Source: CAVYTF01 sp963708205 (GTDB lineage Bacteria; Bacteroidota; Bacteroidia; Chitinophagales; Chitinophagaceae). From it: 64,000 bases of DNA. Location: assembly GCA_963708205.1 (NCBI GenBank), contig OY970196.1, positions 620,001-684,000 of the forward strand, in the 5' to 3' direction. This document shows, one piece after another, positions 26,157 through 36,547 of the stretch. Positions within the stretch are counted from its first letter, which is position 1; each line of letters begins with the position of its first letter. The translations under genes and the position numbers were made by a program. The notes under the pieces are model-generated. The model was not told where the DNA came from. It did no database searches and saw only the letters and a program-made list of their open reading frames with translations.

Positions 26157-27425
26157 GTGAATAAAGCAGCACCACTTGCAGAACGCATGCGCCCAGCAAC
26201 ACTCGATGCACTGCATGGTCAGGAACATCTTACGGGCAAAGGCAGCATCTTGAGAAATGCCATCGAGCACGGAAATATTCCATCTATGATCTTGTGGGGA
26301 CAACCCGGCACAGGTAAAACAACTATCGCCAACATTATTGCACACACACTCGACGCGCCTTATTATCAACTGAGCGCTATAAGCAGTGGCGTAAAAGATG
26401 TGCGCGAAATAATTGATGCGGCAAAGCAGCAGACGAAAACAATTTTATTTATTGATGAAATACATCGCTTCAACAAAGGTCAGCAGGACGCGTTGCTTGG
26501 CGCAGTGGAGAAAGGCATCATCACTTTAATTGGCGCCACAACAGAAAATCCTTCGTTTGAAGTGAACTCGGCTTTGCTTAGCCGTTGCCAGGTGTATGTG
26601 CTGAAGCCTTTATCTGATAAGGACTTGATAGCATTGCTGCATCATGCAATGCAAGAAGATGAAATAATAAGCAAGTATAAAATTGAATTGAAAGAAACAG
26701 AAGCGTTGCTGAATATTTCCGGCGGTGATGCAAGAAAGCTGTTAAATTTATTTGAATTAATCATTACATCACAAGAAAAAAATAAACCAATAACCATCAC
26801 AGATAATTTGGTAATGAATGTTGCGCAAAAGAAAATTGCTTTGTATGATAAACAGGGTGAGCAGCATTATGATATTATTTCTGCATTCATAAAAAGTATG
26901 CGCGGCAGTGATCCGAATGCAGCCGTTTATTGGCTTGCAAGAATGATTGCCGGTGGTGAAGATGTAAAATTTATTGCGCGCAGAATGCTGATACTTGCGA
27001 GTGAAGATATCGGCAATGCCAATCCTAATGCGTTGCTGCTTGCCAACGCAACTTTCGAAGCAGTGAATAAAATCGGGCATCCTGAATCGCAATTAATTTT
27101 ATCTCAATGCGCTATATATCTTGCCTCAAGTCCTAAGAGTAATTCGGCAACTGTTGCCATTGGCAAAGCATCTGAAGCAGTATCAAAAGAAGGTGACTTA
27201 TCAGTGCCTTTGCACATAAGAAATGCGCCAACAAGACTGATGAAAGATATGAATTATGGCAAAGGATATAAATATAGCCATGCCTTTGAAAATAATTTTT
27301 CTGAGCAGGAGTATTTGCCTGAAAAGCTTGTAGGCAGTGCGTTTTACGAGCCGCAAAAAAATGCGCGTGAAGAAGAAATAAGAAAATATTTAAAGAATTT
27401 ATGGAAAGAAAAATATGGTTATTGA
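26157..27425 (+). CDS. rarA: Replication-associated recombination protein RarA (MgsA)
   Basis: 422 residues if it starts at the GTG at 26157, which gives the family-like VNKAAPLAERMRPATL; the TTG at 26139 is six codons longer. AAA+ clamp-loader-like ATPase: Walker A GQPGTGKTT, Walker B LFIDEIHRFNKGQQDALL, sensor ATTENPSFEVNSALLSR, and a helical tetramerisation C-domain (DPNAAVYWLARMI, PQKNAREEEIRKYL). It acts at stalled forks. Confidence 0.96.
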   Translation: MNKAAPLAERMRPATLDALHGQEHLTGKGSILRNAIEHGNIPSMILWGQPGTGKTTIANIIAHTLDAPYYQLSAISSGVKDVREIIDAAKQQTKTILFIDEIHRFNKGQQDALLGAVEKGIITLIGATTENPSFEVNSALLSRCQVYVLKPLSDKDLIALLHHAMQEDEIISKYKIELKETEALLNISGGDARKLLNLFELIITSQEKNKPITITDNLVMNVAQKKIALYDKQGEQHYDIISAFIKSMRGSDPNAAVYWLARMIAGGEDVKFIARRMLILASEDIGNANPNALLLANATFEAVNKIGHPESQLILSQCAIYLASSPKSNSATVAIGKASEAVSKEGDLSVPLHIRNAPTRLMKDMNYGKGYKYSHAFENNFSEQEYLPEKLVGSAFYEPQKNAREEEIRKYLKNLWKEKYGY

Positions 27426-27481
27426 TTTTGTATTAATTTCATTTTCTACGATTGCTTCCACAATATTTATAATTAATTTTT

Positions 27482-30043
27482 ATGACAATGTCTTCAGGCA
27501 ATTCTTTGGAGCAATTTAAAAATCTGGTTGGAATCCGCTTTCAATTATACAATAGTTTATTTACTTCATTGCCCTTTCATCGCATTGAAAAAACGGGTGT
27601 GTTGCTTTCTCTTTTTTTAATTCATTGCGAAGAAGCATACAAGAATAATGAAAGTCCCAATGAGTTGATTGAAAATTTTTTTAAACAATACACTTCTGTT
27701 TCTGATGAAAAAGAAAAGCTTGATCTGCTTTTTCGTTTCGTACAATATACAGAACGACAGGTTGTGCTTTTTGATGCTTTGGAAGATGCGGCTTTCAGCG
27801 AAGTAAATGACATGAATGGACCAGGAACTGTAAAGCAATTATTTTCTCAAATTGAACAATCAAATAAAGAAGCAGAGCTTGAAAAAAAATTGAAAGATTT
27901 TTCTGTGCGCATTGTACTTACTGCGCATCCAACACAATTTTATCCTGGCGAAGTGCTTGGAATTATTCACGATCTTTCAAAAGCTTTGTCAGAAGAAAAT
28001 ACGATTTTAATAAACCAATATTTACAACAGTTAGGAAGAACTCCTTTTTTAAAAAAAGAAAAACCAACTCCCCTTGATGAAGCAACAAGTTTGATATGGT
28101 ATTTAGAAAATGTTTTTTATGAAGCTTCGGGAAAAATTTTATCTGTATTAAAAAATAAAAGCTTTGGAAATACTTTCAATCCTGTTATAAGAATGGGTTT
28201 TTGGCCTGGAGGCGATCGTGATGGCAATCCCTTCGTAACAAGCAAAATTACTTTACAGGTTGCGCGGGCTTTGCATAAATCTATCTTGAAATGTTATCAT
28301 CATGATGTGCGCAAACTTAAGCGCAGACTCACTTTTAAAGGAATAGAGAATAAAATAGCAGCTTTTGAGAGACGGATTTATAATGCACTGTTTAATGATG
28401 ATTATACAAATTTTAATAAAGAATTTATACTAAATGAATTGATGCATCTTAGAGAAGCATTGCATCAACATCACAATAATTTATTTATAAATCTGGTGGA
28501 GGATTTGATAAATAAAGTAAATGTTTTTGGGCTTTTTTTTGCAACGCTTGATGTAAGACAGGAAAGTTCTATTCACACAAATTTCCTCAATGAAATATCT
28601 GAGATTTCATCTGCGCTTCCAAAAAATTACAACCAATTTGATGAGCTGAAAAAAATAAAAGCTATTGAAGAAATAAATGAAATTATAGATATTTCAATCA
28701 TAAAAAATGATCTCTTTAAAGATGCTTGTGAAGTAGTAAAAGTTATAACAGAGATACAACAACGTGGAGGCGAAGAAGCCTGCAATCGTTATATTATGAG
28801 CCATTGCACAAGTGCTTTGAATGTGTTAGAAGTATATGCAATTTTTATTTTGAATGGATGGAAAAAAGAAGAATTATCAGTTGATATTGTGCCGCTTTTT
28901 GAAACAATTGAAGATCTGCAAAATGCAGCAACAATAATGCCTTTGCTTTATTCAAACAAAATCTATAAACAGCATTTAGAGTTGCGGAATAATACGCAAA
29001 CAGTGATGCTTGGCTTTTCTGACGGCACAAAAGATGGCGGATATTTAATGGCAAACTGGAGTATTTATAGAGCAAAAGAAGAGCTTACAAAAATCTCTGC
29101 AGACAATGGCATTGATATAATTTTTTTTGATGGACGAGGTGGACCACCAGCGCGCGGCGGTGGCAAAACTCATAAGTTTTTTGCATCGCTCGGAAAAAAT
29201 ATTTCAAGCAAAGAAATACAATTAACGGTGCAGGGGCAAACAGTTAGTTCTAATTTCGGAACTATTGATACTGCACAATTTAATATCGAGCAACTGATAA
29301 ATGCAGGCATTTCAAGTCAAATATTTTTTACTGAAAAAACATCATTACAACAAGATGAAAAAGATTTATTGAATGAATTGGCAACAGAAAGTTTTCAGGC
29401 TTATTCCCTTCTAAAAAATCATCCTAAATTTTTAAATTATCTGTCGGAAGCAAGTCCATTAAAGTTTTATGCTGAAACAAATATTGGAAGTCGTCCATCA
29501 AAACGAAAAGGTGGAAAATTAGATTTGAATGATTTGCGCGCTATTCCTTTTGTTGGTGCATGGAGCCAAATGAAACAAAATGTTCCTGGATATTTTGGTG
29601 TTGGAACTGCTTTAAAAAAATTGGAAGAAAAAGGTAAATGGGAAAATCTGGAACATTTGTATCACCATTCTTTATTTTTTAAAACGCTTATAGATAATTG
29701 TGAAATGGCAATGAAAAAAAGTTTTTTTCCGCTTACTTCTTTTCTAGCAAAGCATGTTGAATTTGGAGAAATTTGGAAAATTATTTATGAAGAATATCAA
29801 TTGACAATTAAAAAAATTTTTCAGCTATCAAATCATACTGAATTGATGCAGGATTATCCGGTAGAAAAATTGTCTATAGAAATGCGTGAACGAATTGTTT
29901 TGCCTTTATCAACAATTCAACAATATTGTATAACGAAATTGCGTGAAACGAAACTTCACAATTTAAATTCGGGAGAAACCTTAGAAACTTTAATTATCCG
30001 TTGTTCGTTTGGAATTATAAATGCTGGAAGAAATTCAGCTTAA
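27482..30043 (+). CDS. ppc: Phosphoenolpyruvate carboxylase
   Basis: 853 residues. Catalytic regions: VLTAHPTQFYPGEV (His of the active site), GFWPGGDRDGNPFVT, MLGFSDGTKDGGYLMANW, the glycine-rich FFDGRGGPPARGGGKTH, and GSRPSKRKGG. The protein ends in RNSA where most enzymes end in RNTG. It makes oxaloacetate from PEP and bicarbonate to refill the TCA cycle, which would feed glutamate synthesis by the gltBD genes. It is a single-gene unit. Confidence 0.97.
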   Translation: MTMSSGNSLEQFKNLVGIRFQLYNSLFTSLPFHRIEKTGVLLSLFLIHCEEAYKNNESPNELIENFFKQYTSVSDEKEKLDLLFRFVQYTERQVVLFDALEDAAFSEVNDMNGPGTVKQLFSQIEQSNKEAELEKKLKDFSVRIVLTAHPTQFYPGEVLGIIHDLSKALSEENTILINQYLQQLGRTPFLKKEKPTPLDEATSLIWYLENVFYEASGKILSVLKNKSFGNTFNPVIRMGFWPGGDRDGNPFVTSKITLQVARALHKSILKCYHHDVRKLKRRLTFKGIENKIAAFERRIYNALFNDDYTNFNKEFILNELMHLREALHQHHNNLFINLVEDLINKVNVFGLFFATLDVRQESSIHTNFLNEISEISSALPKNYNQFDELKKIKAIEEINEIIDISIIKNDLFKDACEVVKVITEIQQRGGEEACNRYIMSHCTSALNVLEVYAIFILNGWKKEELSVDIVPLFETIEDLQNAATIMPLLYSNKIYKQHLELRNNTQTVMLGFSDGTKDGGYLMANWSIYRAKEELTKISADNGIDIIFFDGRGGPPARGGGKTHKFFASLGKNISSKEIQLTVQGQTVSSNFGTIDTAQFNIEQLINAGISSQIFFTEKTSLQQDEKDLLNELATESFQAYSLLKNHPKFLNYLSEASPLKFYAETNIGSRPSKRKGGKLDLNDLRAIPFVGAWSQMKQNVPGYFGVGTALKKLEEKGKWENLEHLYHHSLFFKTLIDNCEMAMKKSFFPLTSFLAKHVEFGEIWKIIYEEYQLTIKKIFQLSNHTELMQDYPVEKLSIEMRERIVLPLSTIQQYCITKLRETKLHNLNSGETLETLIIRCSFGIINAGRNSA

Positions 30044-30100
30044 GAAAATATTTTTGATGATGCTTTCCGTTGAATAAGATTTAAGGTTTTTAATTGCCGT

Positions 30101-30427
30101 CTATTTTATTTTATTAACCACTTCAAGATCGCCTTGCGACAAAGATTCCCACCATTCATCGTTAACATCTTCAAGACGATATTCTGTGTCAATATCATAA
30201 TCGCCGTTCTCATCTATTTCGTAAAAGCAATTGTTAAGCGTATCTAAAACGCTGTTTATGGATTTGAGTTCAACAAAAAACAGCCGGCTTACAATTTTCT
30301 TGTTCACTTTCTGCTCGAGAAATTCAACCCGTTTTTCAAGGTCACCGATCTTATCATCACGCCATGCCAAAAAAATACAAGCGAGAATAATTATCAGTAT
30401 AAATCCAATTATTAATATTGTTGACAT
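30101..30427 (-). CDS. Small membrane-anchored acidic protein
   Basis: 108 residues: one N-terminal membrane helix (about 3-22), a short coiled coil (DLEKRVEFLEQKVNKK) and an acidic tail (YEIDENGDYDIDTEYRLEDVNDEWW). I do not recognise it. It is convergent with ppc and follows nhaA by about 40 bases on the same strand, so it may be co-transcribed with nhaA. Confidence 0.6.
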   Translation of the reverse strand: MSTILIIGFILIIILACIFLAWRDDKIGDLEKRVEFLEQKVNKKIVSRLFFVELKSINSVLDTLNNCFYEIDENGDYDIDTEYRLEDVNDEWWESLSQGDLEVVNKIK

Positions 30428-30468
30428 CTTTCTTAGTTACGATTTCATTAAGCGCTTAGTTAGTTATT

Positions 30469-31698
30469 TTAATGCTGAAATTGAATTAATTCAATGCAAG
30501 TTCCGGTATATAACTGATGCGAGTTTTTTTTAAATTCTGGATGTACTCTTTTTTTATCAAGCATTTTAAAATATATCCAGCTCAACAACATTGAAAGAAT
30601 CAGGCTTGCAAGAATGGCAATTTTTGCAGTGTCCTTATATTGTTCACTGTTGAAAGCCAGCGAAGTGGTAAAAATAGACATAGTAAAACCAATGCCGGCA
30701 AGAGAACCCATTCCCAGCAACTGCTTCATGCTGGTGTTGGTTGGTAGTTTTGCTATTTTACATGATATCATCATTTTGCTGAAAAGAAAAATACCAATGG
30801 GCTTGCCAATAACCAAACCAATGATAATACCAATGCCAATAGTGCTTTGCAATGAGTTGATGATATTATGCGGAATTAAAATGGCTGTATTGGCGATGGC
30901 AAATAGCGGAAGTATAAAAAAATTAACTGCTTTCTGAAGCGGGATCTCAAGCCTGGGTAATGAATTTACAGGGATTGCAAATGCAACGAGGACGCCGGTA
31001 ATACTGGCTTCAATACCGGCATTGAAAATAAGATACCACAGTAATAGAGAAAGTAAGATCTGCAAAATTCCCGGCTTAAGCTTTTTAAAATTACAAAGCC
31101 ACAATAACCCATACACTGCTGCGGCTATCAGAAGAAATATCCAGTTGATTGTATTACCATAGAATAAAGCGATCACAACAATAGCACCCAGATCGTCAAT
31201 TATAGCAAGTGCCATCAATAATATTTTTAAATTTCCTGGTATGCGCTTTCCGAATAATGAAGCGATACCTATTGAGAAGGCAATGTCAGTTGCAGTAGGA
31301 ATGCCCCAACCATGTGAAAAACCAGTTTTAATGTTGAATGAAGAATAAAGTAATGCAGGAACGAGCATGCCTCCCAATGCTGCGCCGAAAGGAAGTATTG
31401 CTTTTTTAAAACTTGAAAGTTCGCCTTGTGTCAACTCCCGTTTTATTTCCATACCCGCAAACAAGAAAAAAAACGCCATAAGAAAATCATTAATCCATTT
31501 TAAAGCTGAATCTGGAAGTTTGACCATGAATCCATATTCAGGATCTGCATTTAAAATTCCACGGAACAATTCACCATGAGAAGAATTGGCTATAATCAAT
31601 GAAAGAATAGTGCAGGAAATCAAAAGCACGCCTATAAATCTGCTGTCAGAAATAAAAACTTTTAAAGGATTAAGCGCTTTCTTAATTGAAACTTTCAT
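30469..31698 (-). CDS. nhaA: Na+/H+ antiporter NhaA
   Basis: 409 residues, about 12 membrane helices. FFLFAGMEIKREL and ALAIIDDLGAIVVIALF carry the paired aspartates of the ion site (IIDD), and GFTMSIF is present near the end. NhaA exchanges sodium for protons and keeps internal pH and sodium low. The Leu/Ile-rich C-terminus ends in a short soluble tail. A terminator for the upstream amt gene lies just before its start. Confidence 0.97.
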   Translation of the reverse strand: MKVSIKKALNPLKVFISDSRFIGVLLISCTILSLIIANSSHGELFRGILNADPEYGFMVKLPDSALKWINDFLMAFFFLFAGMEIKRELTQGELSSFKKAILPFGAALGGMLVPALLYSSFNIKTGFSHGWGIPTATDIAFSIGIASLFGKRIPGNLKILLMALAIIDDLGAIVVIALFYGNTINWIFLLIAAAVYGLLWLCNFKKLKPGILQILLSLLLWYLIFNAGIEASITGVLVAFAIPVNSLPRLEIPLQKAVNFFILPLFAIANTAILIPHNIINSLQSTIGIGIIIGLVIGKPIGIFLFSKMMISCKIAKLPTNTSMKQLLGMGSLAGIGFTMSIFTTSLAFNSEQYKDTAKIAILASLILSMLLSWIYFKMLDKKRVHPEFKKNSHQLYTGTCIELIQFQH

Positions 31699-31728
31699 TG
31701 ATCTTCATTGAGGAAACCCAAAAAAAAG

Positions 31729-31760
31729 AAAACAGGTTGATGCGCGATCAACCTGTTTTT
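31729..31760 (-). terminator. Rho-independent terminator of amt
   Basis: AACAGGTTGAT (31731-31741) and ATCAACCTGTT (31747-31757) form an 11-bp perfect stem, followed on the minus strand by a T-rich run. It ends the amt transcript before nhaA. Confidence 0.88.
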
Positions 31761-31769
31761 CAATATTAA

Positions 31770-33314
31770 TTAATCAACATAACCAAGCACACCCATTTCA
31801 GGAATATCAAGTCCAGCTTCTTCATCAGCAGCACTTGACCTGAGACCAATTGGTGTTTTAGCACAAATCTTAAAGAATATATACATCACTACAAACACAA
31901 ACACAAAGCATGTTAATCCTCCGATCAATTCTGCAAGAAATTGCTTGGGATCTCCATAAAATAACCCTTTTACCGTTCCCGGAACTCCATTCCATCCATC
32001 GCCATAACTGCCATCAGCAAATAAACCAAGTGAAAGGACACCCCAGAAACCGCAAACTCCATGTACTGAAAATGCTCCTACAGGGTCATCAATTTTCAAC
32101 CTCCGTTCAACAAACATTGATGAGAAAATAACGAGTATGCCGGCAATGGCTCCTATAATTACTGCTGAAAGAGAGTTTACAAATGCACAAGGTGCAGTAA
32201 TTGCCACAAGGCCCGCCAGCATGCCGTTTGCCATCATTCCCGGATCCCATTTTTTTGTTGTGCCTTTCATATATAAAGCTGCAGCAAATGCACCGCTTGC
32301 ACTTGCAAGCATTGTATTAACGGCGATTACTGCTATTCTCAGGTCAGTTCCTGCTAATGTTGATCCAGGGTTGAATCCAAACCATCCAAATGCAAGAATA
32401 AAAGTTCCAATTATAGCCATAGGTATGTTGTGTGCCGGTATCGTATTTACTTTTCCGTTTGGTCCATATTTGCCAATACGTGCACCAATAACCATTGCAC
32501 CGGCTAATGCTGCAACTCCACCAACTTCATGTACAACTGATGAACCTGCAAAATCAACATGACCATGTCCTAAACCAAAATTTACTCCTAATTGAGAAAG
32601 CCAACCTCCACCCCAAACCCAGTTACCAAAGATTGGATATACGAACATAGATATGAAGAATCCAAATACAACGAATGACTTAAATTTCCATCTTTCTGCC
32701 ATGCCTCCAGTGGGAATGGTAGCTGTAGTATCCATAAATACCATTTGGAATAAAAACAATGTAAAAACACCCACATCATACACCTTACTGTTTAAAAAAT
32801 AACCTGCTGCACCAATTAATCCAAAAGGATGGCCAAAAAGATTTACAGTTATTTCATGACTACTTGCTACTCCTCCGCCTAAAGTAGCAGGGTTCAAACC
32901 TCCACCAAACATAAAGGCAAATCCGCAAATCCAGAAGCCAAGCATACCAATACCATAAACCATAAAGTTCATTGCCATGGTGTGCGCCACATTTTTCTTT
33001 TGCGTGAAACCCGTTTCAACCATTGCAAATCCAGCCTGCATGAACATTACCAAAAAGCCTGTGATCAATGTCCACATAATATTAATTGCGATCTTGTTAT
33101 GCCCATCTGCATTGCCGATGGTATTGACTGCAGAAACAACTGCGTTTAAAGTTGTATCTTTTGTTGCCGCCACAGTATCAATTCCAAGATCTTTAATAGT
33201 TCCGGTTTGAACCCCTGAGGGATCCTGCGCAAATGAAGGAACTGAGCCAATTAGAAATAAAAGAAGTAATAAAGCACTTACTACTTTTCGAAATTGTGAT
33301 TTAAGTTTTTTCAT
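31770..33314 (-). CDS. amt: Ammonium transporter
   Basis: 514 residues from the ATG at 33314; the earlier one at 33362 adds an unlikely basic stretch. It has a signal peptide (MKKLKSQ...SVPSFAQ), then eleven membrane helices. Signatures: DTTATIPTGGMAERWKF, GSSVVHEVGGVAALAGA, FGWFGFNPGS and SVHGVCGFWGVL. It takes up ammonium or ammonia for gltBD. It is flanked by a porin and lies near gltD and gltB. No glnK/glnB (PII) gene is adjacent, which is unusual for amt. Confidence 0.95.
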   Translation of the reverse strand: MKKLKSQFRKVVSALLLLLFLIGSVPSFAQDPSGVQTGTIKDLGIDTVAATKDTTLNAVVSAVNTIGNADGHNKIAINIMWTLITGFLVMFMQAGFAMVETGFTQKKNVAHTMAMNFMVYGIGMLGFWICGFAFMFGGGLNPATLGGGVASSHEITVNLFGHPFGLIGAAGYFLNSKVYDVGVFTLFLFQMVFMDTTATIPTGGMAERWKFKSFVVFGFFISMFVYPIFGNWVWGGGWLSQLGVNFGLGHGHVDFAGSSVVHEVGGVAALAGAMVIGARIGKYGPNGKVNTIPAHNIPMAIIGTFILAFGWFGFNPGSTLAGTDLRIAVIAVNTMLASASGAFAAALYMKGTTKKWDPGMMANGMLAGLVAITAPCAFVNSLSAVIIGAIAGILVIFSSMFVERRLKIDDPVGAFSVHGVCGFWGVLSLGLFADGSYGDGWNGVPGTVKGLFYGDPKQFLAELIGGLTCFVFVFVVMYIFFKICAKTPIGLRSSAADEEAGLDIPEMGVLGYVD

Positions 33315-33409
33315 AATTGTTCGGGAGTTTAAATTCCGGTTGTTCCGGGGTTTTGTTATCAAAAAATTTATTTAAAATGATTAAGTGTTTAAAATTTATC
33401 GTAATGATT

Positions 33410-34516
33410 CTAAAATTTATATACTACCGCAAGTAAGCCGGTGAATGATGAACTTGTTGGTGTAATTCCGTCGCTTTTTAAAAAAATTCCACTGGCACCA
33501 TTTGGCGCGGTACCTGAACCATCATATCGCAATTCAGGTATGATAGTAAACTGGCTACCCACTCTGTAATTAAGAGATAAAGTAACATCCGTCATATCTT
33601 TACCTAAACTGAGGGTGTAATCTTTATTGCCAAGATATTCTCCCCTTAACGTCCATCCAATTTTAGCCGATGGGTCAAAATTCAAATATAAAGCAGCTCC
33701 CCACCATGTTTGGGTTGTATCTGCCAAAGTACCTCTAAATTGCACGGTGCCATTGAAACCCAACCCCCATTTTGAACTCAAAGCAGTGGCACCAACCAGA
33801 TCAACTTGATTCATACTTTTTACACCCATCGGGTTTAGTCCCATTGTTGATCCAAAAAATCCCTGATAATTTAGATATAATTTAAATGAACCGAGTGAAT
33901 CAGATAATTGCGAAATCAAAGTTTTGACTGTTGAAGTTGTAGTAACATTATCTGTGGGATTTGCCACTCCAAGCATAAAACCTAAATTTCCCTGAGTATA
34001 TTGAACTTTAAAACCTGTATGTGAGAAAGGTCCATAAGAAAACATATAATCCATGCTATAATTTCTATTGGCATAAGCATCTAAAACTTCATAACCAATA
34101 TGAGTAGCCCATTTTCCAAAAGTGAAGGTCCAGTATTTATTGGGCGAATAATTTATGTAGAGTTGTTTAATAGCTGCCAGCGTATTGAAGCCATTGCCTG
34201 TTCCTACAGGATAGCCGGATCCGTCAGCATAGGAAAATTCTTCGGCTCTGCGCCCAAAACCTAAATCAGCAGTAGCTGATATTTTTCCAGACATGGCTGA
34301 GGCATCCGCTCTTAAAGTTGCCATTCCCAGTTCGAATGAATTTTGAGAATTGGTAAAGCTTGTGTAATTGTTGGTTGCTCCCTTTGGATCTTCAAAATTA
34401 TATCTGTAATAACCATCAGCAGAACCTGAAAGAATAAATGTTCTTGTAGAATCCTGCGCGTTGGAGGTTAATACAAAAAGTAAGAGAAAGAAAGGGAGAT
34501 AAATTTTTCGTAACAT
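33410..34516 (-). CDS. Outer-membrane beta-barrel porin (BBP2-like)
   Basis: 368 residues from the ATG at 34516, which gives a clean signal peptide (MLRKIYLPFFLLLF...TSNAQ). The body consists of alternating amphipathic strands (GYYRYNF, ATADLGFGRRAEEFSY, YTFTFGKWATHIGYEV) and ends in aromatic VVYKF, the usual barrel C-terminus. It resembles the putative beta-barrel porin-2 group. Its place before amt on the same strand suggests a role in passing nitrogen compounds across the outer membrane; that is inferred. Confidence 0.82.
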   Translation of the reverse strand: MLRKIYLPFFLLLFVLTSNAQDSTRTFILSGSADGYYRYNFEDPKGATNNYTSFTNSQNSFELGMATLRADASAMSGKISATADLGFGRRAEEFSYADGSGYPVGTGNGFNTLAAIKQLYINYSPNKYWTFTFGKWATHIGYEVLDAYANRNYSMDYMFSYGPFSHTGFKVQYTQGNLGFMLGVANPTDNVTTTSTVKTLISQLSDSLGSFKLYLNYQGFFGSTMGLNPMGVKSMNQVDLVGATALSSKWGLGFNGTVQFRGTLADTTQTWWGAALYLNFDPSAKIGWTLRGEYLGNKDYTLSLGKDMTDVTLSLNYRVGSQFTIIPELRYDGSGTAPNGASGIFLKSDGITPTSSSFTGLLAVVYKF

Positions 34517-35004
34517 TGTTTTTGGTTTTAAATGTGAAATAAAAAGGTACAGCTGACAAATTCTTTCTTGAATTCTGACCAATCATACCTTCCTGTTAAT
34601 TTCTAAAAACTCCATCATTCAGGCAAGCAATGTTACGTTTACGTTAGTCTTGTTTTGCACACATTATATTCCATCTTTGGCAAAAAAGTAAGCCGACTAT
34701 TATTAAAAAAAATTCGTATTTTTTTAAAAGAAAATTAAAAACTGCGATTAAAATAAAAAGAAGAGGAAGAAAAATAAGTAATGTAGTAAAGCAGATTACC
34801 AGCGCGACTCTTAAATTGATTTTTAGGGTTCGGATCGAAGTCATTATATAATAAAATTTTTTATACGAATGAATTATTGCAATTTTATAAATAAAATTTG
34901 ATAAATCAAAATAAAAAACGAATATTTATTTTTATAATGTTGATAAATAAATTTATTCACTGTTATTTTATAAGCCTTGATTAAATTAATAATATAATAA
35001 TTAA
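34517..35004. other. AT-rich gap between porin and gltD
   Basis: About 490 bases, very AT-rich towards gltD. I found no RNA gene, exact promoter or strong terminator. One small open frame (34644-34844, minus) is listed separately with low confidence. Confidence 0.4.
34644..34844 (-). CDS. Possible small membrane protein
   Basis: 66 residues with two adjoining hydrophobic segments (about 13-38 and 44-55), starting at the ATG at 34844. It has no family I know. In AT-rich DNA such frames appear by chance, so the call rests only on length and hydrophobicity. Confidence 0.2.
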   Translation of the reverse strand: MTSIRTLKINLRVALVICFTTLLIFLPLLFILIAVFNFLLKKYEFFLIIVGLLFCQRWNIMCAKQD

Positions 35005-36471
35005 TTAAATACGAAGATCAGGAAAAAATTCGTCTACTTGTTTTGCACATTCTCTTCCTTCATTTATAGCCCATACCACAAGGGATTGACCTCTTCTGGC
35101 ATCTCCACAGGAAAAAATTTTGGGGATATTTGTTTGATATGTTTTATCGGTTGCTTTTATATTTCCACGGGCGTCTAATTCTATTTCTGAGTCATTAACA
35201 AAGCTATCCTGCTGAAGATGTAAAAAACCCATTGCAAGCAAAGCAAGCTCACAAGGTATTTCTCTTTCACTGCCTCCAATCTTTTCAAAATGTGAAAGCT
35301 TGCCATCGGAACCGCTTTTCCATTCAAGCGTAACAATTTTTAATGCCTTTAAATTATTATGTTCATCTCCAATAAATTCCTGGGTAGCTATAGCCCAATG
35401 TCTCGTTACACCTTCTTCATGTGATGAAGTAGTTTTTAAAATCATTGGATAAGTTGGCCAAGGCATATAATCCGTCCGAACTTCAGAAGGTTTTGGTAAT
35501 AATTCAAATTGTGTTGTGGAAATTGCACCTTGTCTTACTGCAGTTCCAACACAGTCGCTTCCTGTATCTCCACCACCAATAACCACCACATTTTTTCCGG
35601 AAGCCGTTACTTGATTATTCAAAATATTACTTTCAATATTTTTATCTTTTAAAAAATCTTTTCCTGCAACTCGTTTATTATTTTGCTTTAAAAAATCCAT
35701 CGCAAAGTAAATACCATTAAGTTCTCTGCCGGGAATATCAAGATTTCTTGGAATGGTTGCGCCCGTTGAAATTATGACTGCATTATATTCTCGCATCAGA
35801 TCATTCATTTGAATATTTACCCCAACATTTGCATGGCATTTAAACACAATTCCTTCTTCTTCAAGCAAAGAAATTCTTCTGTCGACAATCCATTTTTCCA
35901 ATTTAAAATCAGGAATACCATATCGTAATAAACCACCGGGCGCATCATCACGCTCATACACAACAACATTATGGCCTGCATAATTTAATTGCGCAGCAGC
36001 AGCCAATCCTGCAGGTCCGGAGCCTATAATTGCAACCTTCATTCCCGTTCGTAATAAGGGTTTGCGCGGTTTTACCAATTTCATTTCAAAAGCAATTTCA
36101 ATAATATGCTTTTCTATTTCTTCAATTGCAATTGCCGGCTGGTTAATGCCGAGCACACATGCACTCTCGCAAGGTGCCGGACAAATGCGCCCGGTGAATT
36201 CAGGAAAGTTATTTGTTGCCGATAAAATTTCATACGCTTCTTCCCAGCTTTGGCGATACACTGCATCATTGAATTCAGGAATAATGTTGCCAAGCGGACA
36301 ACCATTGTGGCAAAACGGAACCCCGCAATTCATGCATCTGCCGGCTTGCTCATTTAGTTTTTGCGGCTCATACATTTTTACAAATTCCCTGTAATCATTC
36401 ACACGGTCTTCTACGCTTCTTTTGCGTGGCAGTTCTCTTGTAAATTCTAAAAAACCTGTTGGGTTGCCCAT
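35005..36471 (-). CDS. gltD: Glutamate synthase small subunit
   Basis: 488 residues. The N-terminus binds iron-sulfur clusters (CMNCGVPFCHNGCPLGN, then CPAPCESACVLGI). FAD domain GSGPAGLAAAAQL and NADPH domain IGGGDTGSDCVG follow. It passes electrons from NADPH to GltB. It lies downstream of gltB on the same strand but separated by about 300 bases filled by a 21-bp repeat array. Confidence 0.97.
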   Translation of the reverse strand: MGNPTGFLEFTRELPRKRSVEDRVNDYREFVKMYEPQKLNEQAGRCMNCGVPFCHNGCPLGNIIPEFNDAVYRQSWEEAYEILSATNNFPEFTGRICPAPCESACVLGINQPAIAIEEIEKHIIEIAFEMKLVKPRKPLLRTGMKVAIIGSGPAGLAAAAQLNYAGHNVVVYERDDAPGGLLRYGIPDFKLEKWIVDRRISLLEEEGIVFKCHANVGVNIQMNDLMREYNAVIISTGATIPRNLDIPGRELNGIYFAMDFLKQNNKRVAGKDFLKDKNIESNILNNQVTASGKNVVVIGGGDTGSDCVGTAVRQGAISTTQFELLPKPSEVRTDYMPWPTYPMILKTTSSHEEGVTRHWAIATQEFIGDEHNNLKALKIVTLEWKSGSDGKLSHFEKIGGSEREIPCELALLAMGFLHLQQDSFVNDSEIELDARGNIKATDKTYQTNIPKIFSCGDARRGQSLVVWAINEGRECAKQVDEFFPDLRI

Positions 36472-36547
36472 GAATACTTTCCCTAAAGGGGAGTTTTATA
36501 TTGATTAAAAATAATTCGCTTCAAAAATTGTCTTTAAATTCATTTAC